Shown here piece after piece: positions 12,800 to 12,922 of a stretch of 12,922 bases of DNA; positions within the stretch are counted from its first letter, which is position 1, and each line of letters starts with the position of its first letter. A model generated the notes under the pieces. It made no database searches and was not told the origin of the DNA. It worked only from the letters and a program-made list of their open reading frames with translations. This DNA is from an uncultured bacterium (GTDB taxonomy: Bacteria > Bacillota > Clostridia > Lachnospirales > Lachnospiraceae): the NCBI GenBank assembly GCA_905214955.1, contig CAJMON010000079.1:1-12922 (forward strand). Direction: 5' to 3'. A program made the translations under genes and the position numbers.

Positions 12800-12834
12800 T
12801 GAGAAGTATTTCTCACTGACAGCACATGCGGAAG
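12792..12834 (+). repeat. Inverted repeat from the acceptor end of tRNA-Leu(CAG) into the spacer
   Basis: CTTCCGCAT (12792-12800), mostly the 3' acceptor strand of the tRNA, is exactly complementary to ATGCGGAAG (12826-12834) in the spacer. Between them lies a 6-bp hairpin TGAGAA-GTAT-TTCTCA (12800-12815). The spacer word also equals the 5' acceptor strand of the tRNA, so it may be a remnant of a tRNA copy or a competing fold. Confidence 0.45.
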
Positions 12835-12869
12835 AACACATCAGAACCTCTGGTTGTAAATGAAAGAAC

Positions 12870-12922
12870 GCGGAAGTGGCGGAATTGGCAGACGCGCAGG
12901 CTTCAGGTGCCTGTGGTAGCAA
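12870..12922 (+). tRNA. tRNA-Leu (anticodon CAG), truncated by the window edge
   Basis: The 53 visible bases are identical to the first 53 bases of the tRNA-Leu(CAG) at 12716, including anticodon CAG at 12904-12906. The 3' part lies outside the window. It is a second copy of the same isoacceptor, 70 bases downstream of the first, consistent with duplication. Confidence 0.93.

Noticed and set aside
12639..12863. Plus-strand open frame across the tRNA genes
   Set aside because: It reads through parts of two tRNAs; translated tRNA sequences of this kind are a well-known false gene call.
1..12922. CRISPR array, transposase, integrase or phage genes
   Set aside because: No regularly spaced direct repeats and no recombinase or phage protein was found; the tRNA cluster shows no attachment-site duplication within the window apart from the tRNA copy itself.

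Overview
The window looks like a chromosomal segment of a gut Firmicute of the Lachnospiraceae. Blautia or a close relative is my best guess, by recall of protein style and of the hairpin-rich intergenic sequences, not by any search. All recognised genes lie on the + strand, with strong AGGAGG-type ribosome binding sites and intrinsic terminators.

Region 1 (about 1-6330) is the visible part of a xylan-side-chain operon. It encodes a GH115 alpha-glucuronidase, a zinc polyol (sorbitol/xylitol-type) dehydrogenase and a GH3 beta-xylosidase-like enzyme, and ends at a strong terminator. None of the three proteins has a signal peptide. The simplest model is intracellular trimming of imported glucuronoxylo-oligosaccharides, with GH115 removing (methyl)glucuronic acid, GH3 releasing xylose and the dehydrogenase handling a pentitol or related polyol. 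No promoter for the operon is visible, so it probably lies left of the window.

Region 2 (6367-9492) is a two-gene ABC exporter-type operon with its own sigma-A-like promoter: a YtrB-like ATPase translationally coupled to a permease with a large C-terminal soluble domain. Its leader carries a small palindromic element. Region 3 (9493-10366) is a 346-base spacer rich in short hairpins, a 106-residue protein with 16 cysteines (two DUF1540-type modules), a two-armed palindromic element and a terminator.

Region 4 (10378-11875) is the infC-rpmI-rplT operon (IF3, L35, L20). It has a promoter, a ~270-base structured leader with an internal attenuator-like terminator, and an infC gene that appears to start at AUU. 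Region 5 (11876-12922) is stable-RNA territory: a hairpin/terminator array, the rnpB gene for RNase P RNA with its promoter, then a promoter with an A-tract upstream element driving tRNA-Leu(AAG), tRNA-Leu(CAG) and a second identical tRNA-Leu(CAG) cut by the window edge.

Most of the window is well-known biology. The least explained signals are (a) two intergenic elements bounded by GGATTG...CAATCCGT with internal hairpin arms (6414-6447 and 10175-10256), possibly with a third partial relative at the left edge, and (b) sequences just downstream of the tRNA-Leu genes that can pair with the 3' strand of the acceptor stem.
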